Part shown: positions 33,721-36,145 of the stretch, piece by piece | Layout of the letters: the number at the start of each line of letters is the position of its first letter | Numbering within the stretch: the first letter of the stretch is position 1 | IMG/VR virus record: IMGVR_UViG_3300033142_002138 | Span: 1-36,145 of that record | Source: a virus | DNA length: 36,145 nt | Strand: one strand, 5' to 3' | Program-made: the position numbers and the translations under genes | Notes under the pieces: model-generated | Databases searched by the model: none | The model's input: only the letters and a program-made list of their open reading frames with translations | Told to the model about the DNA's origin: nothing

Positions 33721-34502
33721 TGGATTTTGAAACAAGGGAATTTAAAAATGGAATTATGATCTTAGGAAATTGTCTGGAGGTTCTACCCACACTAGAAAAA
33801 GGATCTGTAGAAGTGGTCGTCACCTCTCCCCCCTATAACCTTTGCAAAAGATATTCTAATTATAAAAACTCAAAAACATCGAAAAGTATGACCGAAAAGT
33901 ATGAAAAATGGTATGATGATGACCTGCCAGAATGGTCCTATCAGGGCCAGCAGCAAGCTGTTATTTTTGAGTTGATGAGGGTAAGTCGTAGTTCTATTTT
34001 TTATAACCATAAGATTAGATTTGCTTGGCACAATCGCAATATTTATCGCACCAATAATAACTTGCATCATCCGATGCACTGGCTAGATAAGTTCCCAATT
34101 TGGTGCGAAATAATCTGGGATCGATGCGGTATTGGTAATCCATCCAACAGGTATCATATCCAAGAGGAGAGGATCTATCAGATTAAAAAGCCCAAGAAGT
34201 GGGACAACAAAGAGCACAAGTTAACAAATATTTGGAAAATCCCACCCAGCAGAAATAAAGGTCATGTGTGCACTTTTCCAGAAAAATTAGTTGAAAATTG
34301 TATTTTTCCCACGACAGAAGCCGGTGATGTAATATTGGACCCCTATATAGGTTCTGGCACCACCGCGATTGTTGCCATAAAGAATTCGAGACGATTTATT
34401 GGAATCGAATCCAATAGGGAGTACTTCGAATTAGCATGCTCAAGAATACAGAAGTTAGAAGATGAATTAGAATCAGAAACAGGAGTTGATGATGAAAGAT
34501 AA
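33720..34502 (+). CDS. DNA methyltransferase (N4-cytosine/N6-adenine, beta class), partner of the endonuclease
   Basis: 260 residues, ATG overlapping the endonuclease stop. Motif IV TSPPYNL (35-41) comes before motif I DPYIGSGTT (207-215) and FIGIE (226-230), the beta-class order. N4-cytosine or N6-adenine methylation are both compatible; MvaI/BcnI-type endonucleases are usually paired with N4-cytosine enzymes. The middle contains a distinct region (YRTNNNLHHPMHWLDKFPIW, CEIIWDR) for target recognition. It overlaps a 16-base repeat at its 3' end. It would protect phage DNA from the neighbouring nuclease; the target must be tested. Confidence 0.88.
   Translation: MDFETREFKNGIMILGNCLEVLPTLEKGSVEVVVTSPPYNLCKRYSNYKNSKTSKSMTEKYEKWYDDDLPEWSYQGQQQAVIFELMRVSRSSIFYNHKIRFAWHNRNIYRTNNNLHHPMHWLDKFPIWCEIIWDRCGIGNPSNRYHIQEERIYQIKKPKKWDNKEHKLTNIWKIPPSRNKGHVCTFPEKLVENCIFPTTEAGDVILDPYIGSGTTAIVAIKNSRRFIGIESNREYFELACSRIQKLEDELESETGVDDER
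34481..34496 (+). repeat. Direct repeat copy 2 (16 bases) after the methyltransferase
   Basis: AGGAGTTGATGATGAA, identical to 33023-33038. It encodes the end of the methyltransferase (GVDDE) and the ribosome site/start of the next small gene. Confidence 0.85.
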
Positions 34503-34728
34503 CCGGCCGAAGACCTACAAAGGAAGGCAGGTAGAATACCGAGGCGAGATCTCCGATAGAGAATCTTTCGAGGGCAAAGAAGAAGGAATCTATTATTTGA
34601 TTTCCACTGGGTCTGGCTATTGTTATTATGATGGCGTTGGATCGCTTGATTTGCGGTTCATACCCAACCCACATAATCCAGAGGTGTCGGCTATGAAGCC
34701 CTGTTGGTATAGTGAGATGAGAGAGTGA
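34492..34728 (+). CDS. Small protein of unknown function (78 residues)
   Basis: ATG at 34492 with AGGAG six bases upstream, overlapping the methyltransferase end. It has a beta-rich core (GIYYLISTGSGYCYYDGVGSL). Acidic and basic residues are mixed; no membrane segment or motif is recognised. Sits in the cluster of small overlapping genes between the methylases. Confidence 0.55.
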   Translation: MKDNRPKTYKGRQVEYRGEISDRESFEGKEEGIYYLISTGSGYCYYDGVGSLDLRFIPNPHNPEVSAMKPCWYSEMRE

Positions 34729-34731
34729 AGA

Positions 34732-34920
34732 ATGAAAAGTGAATTGATTTTAAAAGTTGTGTTGTGGCGTATAATATCTATTTTGATAACGCTGATCGTC
34801 CTGTACGCTATTACGGGAGACACACAGGAAACCACATGGATCACAATATTGTTGCATACGCTGTTTACCATCGGACACTATGTGTTTGAAAGGGTCTGGG
34901 AGAAATGGAGAAGGAAGTGA
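34732..34920 (+). CDS. DUF2061-like small membrane protein
   Basis: 62 residues; ATG three bases after the previous stop. Two hydrophobic segments (IISILITLIVLYAIT and ITILLHTLFTIGHYVF) are separated by TGDTQETTW. The beginning K..LWR and the ending HYVFERVWEKW match the DUF2061 plan: 'wR.i...t...i.TG.......i...e...k...yy.hEr.W'. Role unknown; located in the inner membrane by prediction. Confidence 0.7.
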   Translation: MKSELILKVVLWRIISILITLIVLYAITGDTQETTWITILLHTLFTIGHYVFERVWEKWRRK

Positions 34921-35138
34921 TTGAAAAGCCGCAAGAGGGAGACTTCGTATCAATCTCCTCCGAAAGAGTAAGGTTTGGAGACATCATGCAGGGCATAATT
35001 TTAAAAGTTATGGATGTCCCTGGCGCCCCTTATGGAAAGATGTACGAGGTTTTTACTTGCGGAACTATTGTAGTTTACGTTCAGGGTTTTTGGAAATTTA
35101 AAATATTAAGTAGAGCAAATGAAGAAGTTAATAAATAG
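34905..35138 (+). CDS. Small protein of unknown function with SH3-like strand pattern
   Basis: 77 residues, ATG overlapping the membrane protein gene by 16 bases. The core EGDFVSISSERVRFGDIMQG, then IILKVMDVPGAPYGKMYEVF, and a last GFWKFKILSR segment suggest a small beta barrel. Its last codons overlap the start of the methylase gene by 20 bases. No function known to me. Confidence 0.55.
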   Translation: MEKEVIEKPQEGDFVSISSERVRFGDIMQGIILKVMDVPGAPYGKMYEVFTCGTIVVYVQGFWKFKILSRANEEVNK

Positions 35139-35847
35139 TGTTGTTTGTGGCGATGCCATTCAAGTAATGAAAACAATTCCAGATGGTTCAGTGGATATGA
35201 TCCTGTGTGATCTTCCTTATGGAACCACCAAGTGTAGGTGGGATACTCCACTCCCGCTAGATGAGCTATGGGAACAGTATCTGAGAATAACAAAGGTGAA
35301 TGCAGCGATCGTTCTGACAGCTTCGCAGCCATTTACGAGCGTCCTTATCTGCTCAAACTTAAAGGACTACCGGTACAATTGGGTGTGGGAGAAGTCGAAG
35401 GCGTCGGGTTATTTGAACGCAAAGAGAATGCCACTAAAAGCACACGAAGAAGTTTGTATCTTTTACAAGAAGCCACCTACTTATAATCCTCAGTTCTGGG
35501 AGAGCACGCCTTACAACAAGGGTGAGGCTCACAGACCCACCGAGGTTTATGGAAAACAAAAATCTGTGTTAGTAAAAAGTGACGGACAACGCTATCCTCG
35601 ATCAGTTCAGTATTTCAAAACTGCTGAGAGCGAAGGTAAAACGCGCCACGCGACACAGAAGCCGCTATCTCTTTTTGAGTATTTGATCCAGACTTATACA
35701 AACCCAGGGGAATTGGTCCTCGATAACTGTGTTGGTAGCGGAACAACTGCGGTGGCTGCAAAAAGATTAAAAAGAAGTTATATTGGTATTGACATTGACC
35801 CAGAATATGTTATAATAAGTAAAGAAAGGTTGGAGAACACACAATGA
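35119..35847 (+). CDS. DNA methyltransferase (N6-adenine type), apparently orphan
   Basis: 242 residues. Motif IV DLPYGTT (31-37) precedes motif I, seen as LVLDNCVGSGTTAVAAK (~200-215), and GIDIDPEYV. The DLPYG form of motif IV with the CVGSGTT motif I is common in phage and prophage N6-adenine methyltransferases of the beta/DAM-like type. It differs from the other methylase (TSPPYNL), so the two are not recent duplicates. No nuclease adjoins it, so it may protect the phage against host restriction. Confidence 0.85.
   Translation: MKKLINSVVCGDAIQVMKTIPDGSVDMILCDLPYGTTKCRWDTPLPLDELWEQYLRITKVNAAIVLTASQPFTSVLICSNLKDYRYNWVWEKSKASGYLNAKRMPLKAHEEVCIFYKKPPTYNPQFWESTPYNKGEAHRPTEVYGKQKSVLVKSDGQRYPRSVQYFKTAESEGKTRHATQKPLSLFEYLIQTYTNPGELVLDNCVGSGTTAVAAKRLKRSYIGIDIDPEYVIISKERLENTQ
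35789..35816 (+). promoter_or_regulatory. Sigma70-type promoter for the DNA polymerase III gene
   Basis: TTGACA (35789-35794), 16-base spacer, TATAAT (35811-35816) with TGT before it. The 13 bases from GAATATGTTATAAT onward are nearly those of the promoter at 19674. 27 bases before the start of the next gene. Confidence 0.75.
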
Positions 35848-36145
35848 AAAAGATCCCATTTGTTGGATTACACGCGCATTCCGTAGCCGGAAGCATTTTT
35901 GATGCCCTTGGGTATCCACAAGAACACATGGACTTTGCCTTTAATAATGGTATGGACGCGCTAGCGTTGACTGACCATGGCAACATGAACGGCTTGCCAT
36001 ATCAGGTGCTTCACGCAAAGAAGATGAAGGAAGAGGGAAGAGATTTTAAGCCCATCTTTGGTATTGAAGCTTACTTCTTGCCCAGTCTCGATGATTGGCG
36101 TGATGACTATGAAGCAGCCAAAGAAGATAAGAAGAAACGCAAGAC
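35844..36145 (+). CDS. dnaE: DNA polymerase III alpha subunit, N-terminal PHP domain (3' partial)
   Basis: ATG overlaps the methylase stop (ATGA). The first ~100 residues show the PHP start: GLHAHSVAGSIFDAL (His10, His12), then GMDALALTDHGNMNGL (Asp44, His45), and later PIFGIEAYFL, exactly the order in bacterial alpha subunits. The frame is open to the right edge, so most of the protein lies outside. A family C polymerase in a phage that also has a short PolA is uncommon among T4-like viruses, which normally use family B gp43. A PHP-domain nuclease alone would be an alternative only if the rest is missing. Confidence 0.85.
   Translation, partial: MKKIPFVGLHAHSVAGSIFDALGYPQEHMDFAFNNGMDALALTDHGNMNGLPYQVLHAKKMKEEGRDFKPIFGIEAYFLPSLDDWRDDYEAAKEDKKKRK

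Noticed and set aside
34744-34775. TTGATT ... TATAAT before or inside the DUF2061-like gene
   Set aside because: The spacer is 20 bases and the -35 is weak, well outside the geometry shared by the other promoters.

Overview
The window looks like a contiguous piece of a tailed, contractile-tail (myovirus) bacteriophage genome of the wider T4-like superfamily, but distant from T4 itself. The evidence is a gp23-type major capsid protein preceded by an acidic coiled-coil scaffold protein, gp13/gp15/gp14-type neck and tail-completion proteins, a contractile sheath and tube pair, a tape measure, baseplate genes, and a replication block with a zinc-binding gp32-type SSB, a RecA/UvsX recombinase, a T4 RNase H-type FLAP nuclease and a gp41/DnaB helicase. 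All genes read on the + strand, most are separated by fewer than 100 bases or overlap, and no gene-free stretch exceeds about 100 bases. I see no tRNA, rRNA, CRISPR array, integrase or insertion sequence. The host cannot be read from the sequence. The general style (AT-rich, NrdJ, orphan methylases, small overlapping accessory ORFs) resembles marine phages of Gram-negative bacteria, which is an inference.

Layout. Positions 1-2.7 kb: head (scaffold, major capsid, then a strong intrinsic terminator). 2.7-5.3 kb: neck and tail completion (gp13-, gp15-, gp14-like). 5.4-9.9 kb: sheath, tube, and a pair of overlapping genes in the position of tail-assembly genes, with a possible frameshift site. 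10-19.7 kb: tube paralogue, small unknown, tape measure, baseplate tube/wedge proteins, a large hub-like protein and an unknown structural protein. 19.7-28.8 kb: short family A DNA polymerase, divergent tubulin/FtsZ-like protein, SSB, RecA, FLAP nuclease, DnaB-type helicase, class II ribonucleotide reductase, GroES-like protein. 28.8-35.8 kb: accessory genes, including two proteins whose N-termini look like capsid-targeting peptides, a nucleotidyltransferase-like protein, an MvaI/BcnI-type restriction endonuclease next to its apparent methyltransferase, and a second methyltransferase. 35.8 kb to the end: start of a bacterial-type DNA polymerase III alpha subunit.

Regulation. Seven near-consensus sigma70 promoters, most with an extended TG -10, lie in the replication/accessory half. 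I found none in the first 19.6 kb, which suggests a split between host-RNA-polymerase genes and separately controlled late genes.

Most notable points: (1) a compact restriction-modification pair flanked by an exact 16-base direct repeat that also serves as a start-codon overlap; (2) a ribonucleotide reductase lacking in frame about 40 residues around the conserved substrate-binding loop; (3) a TTTTTTTGG candidate frameshift site in the tail genes; (4) a tubulin/FtsZ-like gene carrying two internal promoters; (5) two different DNA polymerases in one phage; (6) strong excess of GGCGCC and GGATCC hexamers.
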